From: Myripristis murdjan
Taxonomy: Eukaryota > Chordata > Actinopteri > Holocentriformes > Holocentridae
NCBI RefSeq assembly: GCF_902150065.1
Contig: NC_043989.1
Coordinates: 22,449,667 to 22,513,666, forward strand
DNA: 64,000 bases
Direction: 5' to 3'
Made by a program: the position numbers and the translations under genes. How positions within the stretch are numbered: the first letter of the stretch is position 1; each line of letters starts with the position of its first letter. Shown here piece by piece: positions 12,511-24,813 of this stretch. The notes beneath the pieces were generated by a model. The model was given only the letters and a program-made list of their open reading frames with translations, had not been told where the DNA came from and did not search any database.

Positions 12511-14904
12511 ATGGGATACAAAGGATTCCCGTCGAAAGGCTTCCTGATTGTTTCTGTAATTCTTCTAACACTGAACTCCGTTTACGGGGATATCAGTTAT
12601 ACTATTCCAGAGGAAATGAAGCAAGGATCTGTAATAGGAAATATCGCCAAAGATCTTGGACTGGATGTGAGTCGACTGTCTGCTCGCAAGGCCCGTATCA
12701 GCACTGAGAGGAACAGAAAACGATACTGTGATGTGAACCTGACCAAGGGAGATTTGGTTGTTGCGGAGAGGATCGACAGAGAGGCGCTTTGTGGCAAGAA
12801 GGCTTCCTGCATTTTAAAATTGGAGCTTGTACTGGAAAACCCTTTAGAACTGCATCCAATTAGTCTTAGTATTCAGGATATCAACGATAACTCACCGCTC
12901 TTTAAAAATGAAATGATTAAAATAGAAATTCGAGAATCCACTGACAAAGGAGCTCGGTTTTCATTGGATGAAGCTCATGATGCGGATATTGGAGATAATA
13001 GTGTCAAGGGCTATACTCTACAAAGAAATGATCATTTTGTTTTGAATGTTGAAGAAACAGGTGTACGAAGATATTGTGAATTGGTGTTGGAGAACGAATT
13101 AGACCGTGAAAATGAACAGGAGATTAATTTGCTTCTCACAGCCGTGGACGGTGGTTCTCCTCAGAGATCAGGTACTGTAGTCATCCAAGTCACTGTACTG
13201 GATGCTAATGATAATGCTCCAGTGTTTAGCCAGGCCATTTATAAAGCGAGTCTACCTGAAAACTCTCCTGTAGATACAGTTGTAGTTACAGTGAGTGCCA
13301 CTGATGCTGATGAAGGAGTTAATGGTGAGGTGAGGTATGACCTTGATCACGTCTCCGATGAAAACAGCAATACGTTTTGCCTTGATCCAAAAACGGGTGA
13401 AGTCAAAGTTAATGGGGCTTTAGATCATGAGGAAGAGTCGTCATATGAACTCCGAATAAGCGCAAAAGACGGCCTTGGATTGGCATCGTATTCCACGTTG
13501 AGGATTGATATATTAGATGTGAATGACAACGAGCCTGTTATATATTTACAATCTCTGACGAACTCCATACCAGAGAATGTGTCACCGGGTACAGAGGTGG
13601 GCATAATTAATGTGCAGGATAGAGACTCTGAGAATAATCGACAGGTTCGCTGCTTCATTCAACAAAATGTCCCTTTTAAACTGGTCCCCTCCATCAAAAA
13701 CTACTATTCTCTAGTGACCACAGGCCCCCTGGACCGTGAGTTGGTGAATGATTATAATATTACAATCACTGCTACCGATGAGGGCTCTCCACCTCTATCC
13801 TCTTCTAAAATTGTTCAGTTATCTGTGGCTGATGTCAATGACAATCCACCTGTGTTTGAGGAACAGTCCTACAGCGCCTATGTGACTGAAAATAACAAAC
13901 CTGGCTCCACTTTATGTTCTGTTACTGCTCGAGATCCAGACTGGAGACAAAACGGCTCTGTGATCTATTCTCTTTTACCTGATGAGGTGAACGGGGCCCC
14001 GGTGTCCTCCTATCTCTCAGTTAATGGAGACACTGGGGTGATCCACGCTGTGAGGCCGTTTGATTATGAACAGTTCAGGAGCTTTAAAGTCCAGGTGATG
14101 GCCAGAGACAACGGTTCTCCTCCGCTCAGCAGCAACGTGACCGTCAGTGTCTTCATAATGGATGTGAATGACAACTCTCCTCAGATATTGTACCCCGCCC
14201 CGGAGGGCAGCTCGTTCATGACCGAGCTGGTGCCCAAAGCTGCACACGGAGGCTCTCTGGTGTCCAAGGTGATAGCTGTGGACGCGGACTCCGGCCAGAA
14301 CGCCTGGCTGTCCTATCATATCGTCAAATCCACTGATCCGGGACTTTTCTCTATTGGTGTCCACAGCGGAGAGATCAGGACACAGCGGGACATTTCTGAA
14401 TCTGAAAGCATGAAACAGAATCTCATTGTGGCGGTGAGAGATAACGGGCAGCCCTCTCTCTCTGCCACCTGTTCCATGTATTTACTTATTTCTGACAACT
14501 TGGCTGAAGTTCCAGAACTGAAGGATATGTCTTATGATGACAGCAATTCAAAGCTGACCTCATATCTGATCATCGCGCTGGTGTCCGTTTCTACATTCTT
14601 CCTGACCTTCATTATTATCATCCTAGGTTTGAGATTTTGTCGCAGGAGAAAGCCCAGACTATTGTTTGACGGAGCCGTCACCATCCCCAGCGCTTACCTC
14701 CCTCCGAATTACGCAGAGGTTGACGACACAGGAACTTTACGCAGCACTTACAATTATGACACCTACTTGACAACAGGCTCCAGAACCAGTGACTTCAAAT
14801 TTGTGACATCTTACAATGACAACACGCTGCCTGCTGATCAAACTTTGAAGAAGAGTCCAACAGACTTTGCAGATGCATTTGGAGAATCGGAGGGATCTCC
14901 AGAG
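12511..14904 (+). CDS. pcdhg: Clustered protocadherin gamma-type variable exon 4
   Basis: Encodes 798 residues: signal peptide 1-26 ([10 protein letters not shown]...NSVYG), EC1-EC6, membrane helix about 684-708, and a tail with PPNY. The EC1-EC2 linker is the standard DINDNSP, unlike sister exon 2. EC3 has an extra Cys ([11 protein letters not shown], where others have FSLD), and EC4 has VRCFIQQN for VRCSIQQN. The tail has VDDTGTL in place of VDGTGTL. The exon ends in phase 0 at GAG|GTAGGA with a stop 4 codons into the intron. The ATG at 12511 fits the alignment with exon 2 and the CSE spacing. Confidence 0.95.
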
Positions 14905-15259
14905 GTAGGATTGTAATTTGTGAACAAAATTTTTATACAGTTTTGTTTGACTTTTTCAGCATTTTTTGCCAATTGGTTGTTTTATTGAAAGGACTGCCCT
15001 CATTACTGCAATGTATTTTTTTCTTGGCGTGTCTGCTTACTTGATTTTAAATGTTTTGCATGTTTCATTCAAGAATGAATTTCTGAATTAGTTTATATCC
15101 TCAAATAGGATTTGTTTCAATTTTGAGGTTAACCTAGATTTTAGCTACTGTCTAAATTGGCGGTTCAGGCAATAGATTTTTATGTTTTCTCGATTTCATT
15201 GTATGGTTTTGCAACTATGGCCAAAATAAAAAAAAAAAAAAGAAGAAAAGAATAATGTA

Positions 15260-15440
15260 CCAGGAACGCAGTAAATGCAGTTATGATACCTACCTGACGA
15301 CAGGTTCTTGTATCTTGTGAGAGGGACAGTGTGAGATGTTACAGTGATCACACTTTGCCGGCAGACGAGACTTGAGGAAGAATCTTACTGAATGACTGCT
15401 CCATCGAGATATGCTTGGAGATTTCGACAACTCTGCAGAG
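15260..15440 (+). pseudogene. Relic of the 3' end of a lost variable protocadherin exon
   Basis: Aligned by eye, this stretch follows the cytoplasmic part of the live exons. GGAACGCAGTAAATGCAG and TTATGATACCTACCTGACGA match the region coding [35 protein letters not shown] matches the region coding NTLPADQT, and GACTTGAGGAAGAATCTTAC matches TLKKSPT. It contains in-frame stops and small indels. The end reads CTCTGCAGAG followed by TT, so the GT donor is apparently lost. No upstream ectodomain is recognisable between it and exon 4, so only a fragment survives. Confidence 0.7.
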
Positions 15441-15621
15441 TTATCAGTCTTACACTAAAACCTAAATATTAATTACAAGCAGTTGTAATGTCCCCCACAC
15501 CACTACTACCATTTTACGTATTCACGTCTCTTTTATACCTCTGTATTTGTAGCTATTTCTTGCCATTTAGCCTACAATATTCAAAAAGTTGTTGTCCATA
15601 TGACGGTTTGGCTTCGTGAAG

Positions 15622-15741
<120 letters not shown>

Positions 15742-16034
15742 TTATTTTATTTTTTTATTTTATTTTTTTTTAATTTTATGTCATGAAGACATGTTTAAAA
15801 CTGTAGCATAAAACAGCGCTTGATGATAAGCTTCAGCGACAACCAGCGACAGGTCATTCGTACTTCAGTGTCACTGTCTGTATTCTTTAATGAGAGTGGA
15901 GGTTGTGCGGTTTTTGATACATTTCTCTTTCAGCGTGCTTTCTAAATTAATAATGCAGTAAGCTACTGAATTATTGTCTATATCAAAGACTGTCCAATAG
16001 CTTTTGGAGATCTTGAGGTTCCCCTGGGTATGCA

Positions 16035-16187
16035 AGATAATGTAAGTCACCGCTATGCACCTAAGTCACTTTCTTTGGCAAACGTTGTAGAACTGAAACG
16101 TAGGTATTTCAGATAATGTAAGTCACCGCTATGCACCTAATTTCACTTTCTTTGGCAAACGTTGTAGAACTGAAACGTAGGTATTTC
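16035..16187. repeat. Tandem duplication of 76/77 bp with a CSE-like core
   Basis: Two adjacent, nearly identical copies (16035-16110 and 16111-16187). Each contains GTCACCGCTATGCACC, which resembles the CSE of exon 8 (TGTCGCTATGCACCAG). No exon follows at promoter distance. It may be a relic promoter or a chance match. Confidence 0.75.
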
Positions 16188-16238
16188 ATTTCTTTGTTAA
16201 AATCCTGGCGTTTGATACTTTTATTTTCCCGTTTTATT

Positions 16239-16259
16239 GGCTCTGTGTTTGGTGCTGAA
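16239..16259 (-). promoter_or_regulatory. RE1-like site, distal, exon 5 unit
   Basis: GGCTCTGTGTTTGGTGCTGAA on the + strand has an intact GGTGCTGAA half and a weakened second half (17 of 21 by hand). It aligns with the site at 21079-21099 in the exon 6 unit. Confidence 0.45.
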
Positions 16260-17029
16260 ACAGTATAAAGACTTGCGGAAAATGTTAACGTCTTTTTGTC
16301 TTAATCGTCCATATTGAATACCCCAAAAGGTCGCAACATTTATTATCCTTATTTGCGTTTGTTTTTATTGTACCTTTACATTGTTCTTGTTACACGAGAT
16401 AGCTTAGGTAATAGCATTCGGGTATGATTCTTTTTCACGGAAAGTAATGACGCTCATTATCACCATACAGATATTATCTCGTATTTAGGAAACAGGTACA
16501 GCATTTTGATTCAAAATATGAAGTTGAACTTGATTGTATTCATTTTAATAAAAGATCGGTTTTTCTTTTGCTGTCAGACATAGACTGCAGGGTCGAGGTT
16601 TTCTGTCCAGTGTCGATTATGATGGCAGACGATTGACAACTAGCCTCTATAAATGCATACTGTGTGCCTTGGAGCTCTAAGGTTAAACCCAAATTGTAGA
16701 ATGCTCACCTATCCTTGTCGATGACATGCTAAAGTTGGGTAGCCTTCTCCTTCCTTGGAGCGGCTGAGAGACTGCCACTTGAACCTCCGTAGGGCCATTT
16801 AACAAAACCCTGGATCGGTACTTATGTATTGCGCAGGAATGGGAACTGATTTTAGGAGAAGCACCCATATTTTTAACCAAGAACCAATAGCAATTTGTTA
16901 TTTTGACAGGATAGTAACAAATATTTTAGAAGAAAAAACAAACAAAAAACAAAAAAAAAAAAACAAAACAAACAAAAAAAAAAACAATGCAATCGAAGTG
17001 AAAACAGTGATGCATTTTTTGTTTTTATT

Positions 17030-17050
17030 ATCTCTGTCCATGGTCCTGAA
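17030..17050 (-). promoter_or_regulatory. RE1/NRSE, proximal, exon 5
   Basis: CTCTGTCCATGGTCCTGAA on the + strand. By hand count 16 of 21 positions match; the change in GGTCCTGAA affects a core base. It lies about 320 bp before the CSE. Confidence 0.55.
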
Positions 17051-17370
17051 CATAACTATTCGGTGCGCAATCGTCCTTTGGCAACTGACATTGTTCATTG
17101 TGTCATTTATTATCCAATTTTCAAAAATTCACTGGGGAAGCTTAATTGTGTAAGACGTAAATCATATCCTAAAATTATCATATGGTACTTAATTATTGAA
17201 ACCACCGATACTGTCATAGGTTATTACACTATTAAAATGTTTTTATGGCGCCCAGTCCACATGGACACGAGTTTCGGACGAGATAATGGGTCTATTACTC
17301 TTTTATTAAAACATTTCTTGATGTACTGTATACAAACTGAGCACATGTGTAAAGACAGTAAAGGACTCAT

Positions 17371-17412
17371 GGTGTCGCCGTTGACCAGCAAAGCAAAGCA
17401 TCTCCACCCACT
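17371..17412 (+). promoter_or_regulatory. Protocadherin promoter CSE (CGCC variant), exon 5
   Basis: GGTGTCGCCGTTGACCAGC followed by a CATCTCCACCCA box. The normal CGCT core is CGCC here and in exons 6 and 7. It lies about 183 bp before the ATG. Confidence 0.8.
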
Positions 17413-17558
17413 ACCACTGCCTTGTATTCGATCATTTTTGTATGTCACAGAATCCACAAAAACGTTTCTACTACTCGTGTGTACAATTGGGGATTGTTTA
17501 CGTTTAACTGGATTTTGATATTTTTCTGTGATAGTATAGTGTGGAGGTTTTTTGTCTC

Positions 17559-19946
17559 ATGATGGAAGACAAAGGATTTTCAGCGCGAGGCCTGACATTA
17601 GGTTTTGCTTTTTTCATGCTACTGCAGCACTTTGTTCGTGGAGACCTGAGTTATTCTATTCCAGAGGAGATGAAACGCCAAGCTGTTATTGGAAACATTG
17701 CCATGGATCTTGGTCTTGAGCTGAGTAAACTATCTTCTCGAAAGGTCCGCATTGATTCTGAGGGGACTCGCAAACGGTACTGTGACATAAATTTGAGTAC
17801 CGGGGATTTGATCGTATCAGAGAGAATCGACAGAGACAGTCTTTGTGGTAAAAGAGCATCCTGTGTTTTAAAAGTGGATCTTGTGTTGGAAAATCCTTTA
17901 GAGCTTCAGCGTATCACTCTTAATATTCAGGATGTAAATGACAACCCACCGCTATTCAAAAACAATTTGATTGAAATGGAAATAAGCGAGTCGGCAGAGA
18001 AGGGCAATCGTTTCTCAATAGAGGAGGCTCACGACGCAGATATCGGTCAAAATTCTGTCCAAAGGTATGACCTGCAAAAAAATGAAAATTTTATCCTTGC
18101 GGTTGACAGCAACAAGGTTGAACTTGTGCTGGAGAATAAACTTGATCGAGAGAGACAAAATGAGATAAACTTGCTTCTTACAGCTTTGGATGGTGGCACA
18201 CCTCAGAGATCAGGTACTCTCGCCATACATGTTACTGTCCTGGACGCTAATGATAACGCTCCAGTGTTTAGCCAGGCAGTTTACAAGGTTAGTGTGCCTG
18301 AAAACTCTCCTCTGGATACTGTAGTTGTTACAGTGAGTGCCACTGATGCAGATGAGGGTGTGAATGGAGAAGTGACATATGATTTCGGGCATGTTTCAGA
18401 GGAAGATGCAAAAATATTTTCTATTGACCCGAAAACGGGACAAATTACAGTCATCGGAGAGACTGACTTTGAAGAAGTGACTTCATTTGAAATGAGAGTG
18501 ACAGCTAAGGATGGTTTGGGACTAACCTCATACGCCAAAGTCATAATAGAAGTTACAGATGTGAATGACAACGCCCCGGTGATATATCTAAAATCAATGA
18601 CCAATCCCATTCCAGAGAACGTGTCACCTGGTACAGAGGTGGGCATCATTAACGTGCAGGATCGAGACTCTGAGAGTAACCGACAGGTCCGCTGCTCCAT
18701 TCAGCAAAACATACCTTTCAAGTTGGTTCCCTCAATCAAGAGCTACTATTCTCTGGTAACGACAGGCCAGCTGGACCGTGAACTAGTACCTAATTATAAT
18801 ATTACAATCACTGCCACTGATGAGGGCTCTCCTTCTCTGTCCTCCTCCAAAATTGTTCAGTTTTCTGTAGCTGATGTCAACGACAACCCACCTGTGTTTG
18901 AGGAACAGTCCTACAGCGCCTATGTCACTGAAAATAACAAACCAGGATCCACTTTATGTTCTGTTACTGCTCGAGACCCAGACTGGAGACAAAACGGTAC
19001 AGTGATTTATTCTCTCTTACCTGGTGAGGTGAACGGGGCCCCGGTGTCCTCCTATCTCTCAGTTAACGGAGACACAGGTGTGATCCACGCTGTGCGGTCG
19101 TTTGATTATGAACAGTTCAGGAGCTTTAAAGTCCAGGTGATGGCCAGAGACAACGGTTCTCCTCCACTCAGCAGCAACGTGACCATCAGTGTCTTCATAA
19201 CAGATGTGAACGACAATTCTCCCCAGATATTGTACCCCGCCCCAGAGGGCAGCTCGTTCATGACCGAGCTGGTGCCCAAAGCTGCACACGGAGGCTCTCT
19301 GGTGTCCAAAGTGATAGCTGTGGACGCGGACTCCGGCCAGAACGCCTGGCTGTCCTATCATATAGTCAAATCCACTGATCCGGGACTTTTCACTATTGGT
19401 GTCCACAGCGGAGAGATCAGAACACAGCGGGACATTTCTGAATCTGACAGCATGAAACAAAACCTGATTGTCGCAGTGAAAGATAACGGGCAGCCCTCTC
19501 TCTCTGCTACCTGTTCCATGTATTTACTTATTTCTGACAACTTGGCTGAGGTTCCAGAATTGAAGGATATGTCTTATGATGAAAACAGTTCAAAACTGAC
19601 CTCATATCTGATCGTCGCGCTGGTGTCTGTCTCCACATTCTTCCTGATCTTCATTATTATCATCCTGGGTTTGAGGTTTTGTCGCAGGAGAAAGCCCAGA
19701 ATGTTTTTTGATGGAGCAGTCACCATCCCCAGCGCTTACCTTCCACCTAATTATGCAGAGGTTGACGGCACAGGAACTTTACGCAGCACCTACAATTATG
19801 ACGCTTACTTGACAACGGGCTCCAGAACCAGTGACTTCAAATTCGTGACATCTTACAATGACAACACGCTGCCTGCTAATCAGACTATTAGGAAAAGTCC
19901 AACAGACTTTGCCAGTGAATATGGAGACTGTGATCATTCTGTAGAG
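17559..19946 (+). CDS. pcdhg: Clustered protocadherin gamma-type variable exon 5
   Basis: Encodes 796 residues: signal peptide about 1-28 ([11 protein letters not shown]...HFVRG), EC1-EC6, membrane helix about 682-706, and a tail with PPNY. The frame upstream of 17559 has no ATG, so one of the two adjacent ATGs (17559 or 17562) is the start. EC2-EC3 are almost identical to exons 6 and 7, while EC1 and the EC1-EC2 linker differ ([12 protein letters not shown] against [12 protein letters not shown]). EC1 has NIAMDLGL where all others have a Lys or similar (NIAKDLGL). The membrane segment has FFLIFII for FFLTFII. The exon ends in phase 0 at GAG|GTAGGA with the divergent end [11 protein letters not shown]. 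Confidence 0.95.
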
Positions 19947-20442
19947 GTAGGAGGAAACAAACTTTTGATCCACTTTTACACATGAAAATGAATCTAATTG
20001 AGTGAGATATGAGAAAAATAAATACATTCAGATCAGCAGTGAGTCTTTAAAACGGATACTTTCCACATTTTCAAATCATTGCCATTTCAGTGTTAGGTTT
20101 TTGGTCATTTAACTGACTTTCCAAACAGCATCTGTCTTGATATTTTTATCTGTACATTCTTTTTTTAAAAGGTTAATTGACTTTTGCCATTGTAGTTTTA
20201 CCAAGGAATGAATTCATGCAAGGAAACTGGAATTCCACCTACAATGACTGGCTTTCATTGAGCTTCACTTGGCTGTTAGAGATATGTTTTTGTTATTTGA
20301 AGTTTTAGGGAATTGTAATCTTCTTGGACTTTCAAACGGGTAAAAAACAAAACAAAACAATGTTCTCTTTGTCCTGTCTCGAAGCTCTTTGATCGATTAT
20401 TAAAAAAAAAAGAATGCAATGAAATAGAAATTACTGACATAG

Positions 20443-20463
20443 ATCTCTGTCCATGGTAACGAA
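20443..20463 (-). promoter_or_regulatory. Degenerate RE1-like site, exon 6 unit
   Basis: TCTCTGTCCATGGTAACGAA keeps the GTCCATGG half but has lost the GTGCTGAA half (14 of 21 by hand). Probably not functional. Confidence 0.3.
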
Positions 20464-21078
20464 GAAGATGCTATGTTACAGTCACAGTCGAGCTGTCGAG
20501 ATTATTATTTTTTTTTCCATGATAATGTCATGAAAACCTACTGTTTGAAATGGTACCGACTTCATACCGGTTAGTGTTGTTCAACTACATAGCTTGAGGT
20601 CGAGGTATCAATTGCTTTTTTGAGCTGTGTGTGTATGCGACACATTCCACCTTTTGAATGTTGTGTGGTTTGATACAACACATTAATAATTTATCTTATG
20701 CTCTTTTTTATGTTAATCCGATAGGAAGTCATCTTTGATTATTTTTCTAGATGACGTTGACATTAGATTGTTGACATTGTTATGAATTACCTGTGATTGC
20801 TGTATTCAGAAGATTGTGGTCTTCGAATAATGAGAACCCTTTTCATATCTCTGTATTCTGACTACGCACACACGCCAGAAATACGCAACGCAAATGTCTC
20901 TGAAATATGCAAATACTGAACTCCATTTACATCTTCTTCAAGCTTTTACGTAAATAACGTTTATGCAACCATATCCTCGCGTAGTCACTCTTTAGAGTTT
21001 TACAATTGGAAAAATATTATTTACGTCCATTTGTTGAAATCCTGTCATTTGATAGGCCTACAGTGTTCCTAATTGATA

Positions 21079-21099
21079 GTTTCCGTCTGTGGTGCTGAA
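21079..21099 (-). promoter_or_regulatory. RE1-like site, exon 6 unit
   Basis: TTCCGTCTGTGGTGCTGAA on the + strand: intact GTGGTGCTGAA half, degraded other half (16 of 21 by hand). It corresponds in position to 16239-16259 and lies over 1.1 kb before the exon 6 CSE. Confidence 0.4.
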
Positions 21100-21136
21100 A
21101 CAATTTTCAGACACAAGTGCCGAATGTGTTTAAGGG

Positions 21137-21178
21137 TTTCTTCTTCTTCTTCTTCTTCTTCTTCTTCTTCTTCTTCTC
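21137..21178. repeat. (TTC)n microsatellite
   Basis: About 13 trinucleotide units, followed by an ATT-rich tract to about 21207. Confidence 0.9.
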
Positions 21179-21718
21179 AATATTATTATTATTATCATTA
21201 TTATTAATTCATCCACACTGTATAAATAAGTAGGCTATCGGATATATGACGTCACACAATTTCTCCTTATTATTTGTATTTATATTTATAGTACCCTTTC
21301 TCTTGTTGTTACACGAGCCCTCGGTAATGGCCGGTAATGTATGAATATTTTCAAAGAAAAGTAATTAAGCTAAGGGAGCTCGTCATCATTGTGTTCATCT
21401 GCGCTGCATAGGCCTACTGTACAATAGAGCTCTTAAGTTACTCTCAGACTGTGCAACGCTCATCTATACCTTTTTGGTTGGTTGGCCCTCTCTTTCCGTG
21501 GAGTGACTTTGGGACTGGCATGTGTACCTGTTTTTAGGCCTATTTTAGGAAACCTTCCTACCAATATATCGAGGGCAGATATTTATATCTGGCGCAGGAT
21601 GGCATCTCATTCTAATGATTTTGTCAACAGCTAACAGATCAGAGATCATCAAAGTCTTGCCAACAACACGCCACGTGGCTGAATAATAGGGCAAGAATAA
21701 CATATACATACATATCTT

Positions 21719-21738
21719 AGATAGATAGATAGATAGAT
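21719..21738. repeat. (GATA)n short microsatellite
   Basis: Four to five GATA units within the exon 5-6 spacer. Confidence 0.8.
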
Positions 21739-22227
21739 TTTTTTAACAGACAAATAACTATTTGTTCGTTGTACGGGTGGCAGGTAAAAAACAAAACAAA
21801 ACAAAACATTTTTTAGTAAAAATAAAAAATGCAATCAATGAGAATTGAGTGACACATAGGTCCCTACTTTTGATGAGGAACATAGTTGCCATGCCGCAGT
21901 TGAGATTTGGTGATGGAAACAGCTTGATATATGACACAGTACAAATCCTATTTTAAAAATATGTACTCTTGAATTTTGTAATTTTGTTCGTCTACGTGTG
22001 TTTTGGTTGTTTAGTGCGTGAATGTCACCCTGACATTGTGATGGGCTGTTAAATTTTAAATGTTTCATACGATTCGCAGTTATCATGGACACGAGTGAAC
22101 ACTGTTTTGGACAAGATAACAGATCTATCAGTATTTAATTAAAAAACAAACAAACAAACAAAAAACAAAAAACGTTTTGATATATGATGTCCAAACTTGG
22201 TACATGTGTAAAGACAATAAACGACTC

Positions 22228-22285
22228 ATGGTGTCGCCGTTGACTAGCAAAGCAAAGGCACACATCTCCACCCACCACCACTGCC
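22228..22285 (+). promoter_or_regulatory. Protocadherin promoter CSE (CGCC variant), exon 6
   Basis: ATGGTGTCGCCGTTGACTAGC followed by CACATCTCCACCCACC. It shares the flanking ACATGTGTAAAGACAATAAA with exons 5 and 7. It lies about 200 bp before the ATG. Confidence 0.8.
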
Positions 22286-22431
22286 TTGTATTTGATCGTT
22301 ATTTGTATGTCAGAGAATCCACAAATACGCTTCTACTATTCGTGTACAATTTGGGATAATTTACGTTCAACTGGATTTTGATATTTTTCTGTGATCGTTT
22401 GTAGGCTACAAAGTGTGGAGGTTTTTGTCTC

Positions 22432-24813
22432 ATGATGGAAGACAAAGGATTTTCAGCGCGAGGCCTGACAATAGGTTTTGCTTTCTTCATGCTAATGCAG
22501 CACTTAGTTCGTGGAGACCTGAGTTATTCTATTCCAGAGGAGATGAAACGCCAAGCTGTTGTTGGAAATATTGCCAAAGATCTTGGTCTTGAGCTGAGTA
22601 AACTATCTTTTCGAAAGGTCCGCATTGATTCTGAGGGGACTCGCAAACGGCACTGTGACATAAATTTGAGTACCGGGGATTTGATTGTAACAGAAAGAAT
22701 CGACAGAGACAGTCTTTGTGGCAAAAAAGGGTCCTGTGTTTTAAAAGTGGATCTTGTGTTGGAAAATCCTTTAGAGCTTCAACGTATTACTCTTCATATT
22801 CAGGATGTAAATGACAACTCACCGCAATTCATGGATGAATTGATAGAAATAGAAATAACGGAGTCGGCAGAGAAGGGCAGTCGTTTCTCAATAGAGGAGG
22901 CTCACGACGCAGATATCGGTCAAAATTCTGTCCAAAGGTATGACCTGCAAAAAAATGAAAATTTTATCCTTGCGGTTGACAGCAACAAGGTTGAACTTGT
23001 GCTGGAGAATAAACTTGATCGAGAGAGACAAAATGAGATAAACTTGCTTCTTACAGCTTTGGATGGTGGCACACCTCAGAGATCAGGTACTCTCGCCATA
23101 CATGTTACTGTCCTGGACGCTAATGATAACGCTCCAGTGTTTAGCCAGGCAGTTTACAAGGTTAGTGTGCCTGAAAACTCTCCTCTGGATACTGTAGTTG
23201 TTACAGTGAGTGCCACTGATGCAGATGAGGGTGTGAATGGAGAAGTGACATATGATTTCGGGCATGTTTCAGAGGAAGATGCAAAAATATTTTCTATTGA
23301 CCCGAAAACGGGACAAATTACAGTCATCGGAGAGACTGACTTTGAAGAAGTGACTTCATTTGAAATGAGAGTGAAAGCCAAAGATGGTTTGGGACTAACC
23401 TCATACGCCAGAGTTGTAATAGATGTTACAGATGCGAATGACAACGCCCCGGTGATATATCTAAAATCAATGACCAATCCCATTCCAGAGAACGTGTCAC
23501 CTGGTACAGAGGTGGGCATCATTAACGTGCAGGATCGAGACTCTGAGAGTAACCGACAGGTCCGCTGCTCCATTCAGCAAAACATACCTTTCAAGTTGGT
23601 TCCCTCAATTAAGAGCTACTATTCTCTGGTAACTACGGGCCACCTGGACCGCGAACTATTATCTGATTATAACATTACAATCACTGCCACTGACGAGGGC
23701 TCTCCTTCTCTGTCCTCCTCTAAAATTGTTCGGTTATCTGTAGGTGACGTCAACGACAACCCACCTGCGTTTGAGGAACAGTCCTACAGCGCCTATGTGA
23801 CTGAAAATAACAAACCTGGCTCCACTTTATGTTCTGTTACTGCTCGAGACCCAGACTGGAGACAAAACGGCACTGTGATTTATTCTCTTTTACCCGGTGA
23901 GGTGAACGGGGCCCCGGTGTCCTCCTATCTCTCAGTTAATGGAGACACAGGTGTGATCCACGCTGTGAGGTCATTTGATTATGAACAGTTCAGGAGCTTT
24001 AAAGTCCAGGTGATGGCCAGAGACAACGGTTCTCCTCCGCTCAGCAGCAACGTGACCGTCAGTGTCTTCATAACGGATGTGAATGACAACTGTCCTCAGA
24101 TACTGTACCCCGCCCCGGAGGGCAGCTCGTTCATGACCGAGCTGGTGCCCAAAGCTGCACACGGAGGCTCTCTGGTGTCCAAGGTGATAGCTGTGGACGC
24201 GGACTCCGGCCAGAACGCCTGGCTGTCCTATCACATAGTCAAATCCACTGATCCGGGACTTTTCACTATTGGTGTCCACAGCGGGGAGATCAGGACACAG
24301 CGGGACATTTCTGAATCTGACAGCATGAAACAAAACCTTATTGTTGCGGTGAAAGATAACGGGCAGCTCTCTCTCTCTGCTACCTGTTCCATGTTTTTAC
24401 TTATTTCTGACAACTTGGCTGAGGTGCCAGAATTGAAGGATATGTCTTATGATGAAAACAATTCAAAGCTGACCTCCTATCTGATCATCGCGTTGGTGTC
24501 TATCTCCACTTTCTTCCTGACCTTCATTATTATCATTCTCGGTTTGAGGTTTTGTCGCAGGAGAAAGCCCAGACTGTTGTTTGATGGAGCAGTCACCATC
24601 CCCAGCGCGTACCTTCCACCTAATTATGCAGAGGTTGACGGCACAGGAACTTTACGCAGCACCTACAATTATGACGCTTACTTGACAACGGGCTCCAGAA
24701 CCAGTGACTTCAAGTTCGTGACTTCTTACAATGACAACACGCTGCCTGCTGATCAGACTATAAGGAAAAGTCCAACAAACTTTGTTGATGACTTTGGAGA
24801 CCATTCTCCAGAG
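22432..24813 (+). CDS. pcdhg: Clustered protocadherin gamma-type variable exon 6
   Basis: Encodes 794 residues: signal peptide about 1-28, EC1-EC6, membrane helix about 682-706, and a tail with PPNY and the shortened end [10 protein letters not shown]. The start [11 protein letters not shown] is shared with exon 5. EC2 and EC3 are almost residue-for-residue those of exons 5 and 7. The EC3-EC4 linker reads DANDNAP where most copies have DVNDNAP, and the EC5-EC6 linker is DVNDNCP as in exons 1 and 13. EC6 has [13 protein letters not shown] for [13 protein letters not shown]. The exon ends in phase 0 at GAG|GTAGGA with a stop 8 codons into the intron. Confidence 0.95.

Larger units (their letters stand above)
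19947..22431. other. Spacer between exons 5 and 6
   Basis: Related along much of its length to the exon 6-7 spacer and to the second half of the exon 4-5 spacer. Holds a TTC repeat, a GATA repeat, two degenerate RE1-like sites and the exon 6 CSE. No gene was seen. Confidence 0.7.
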
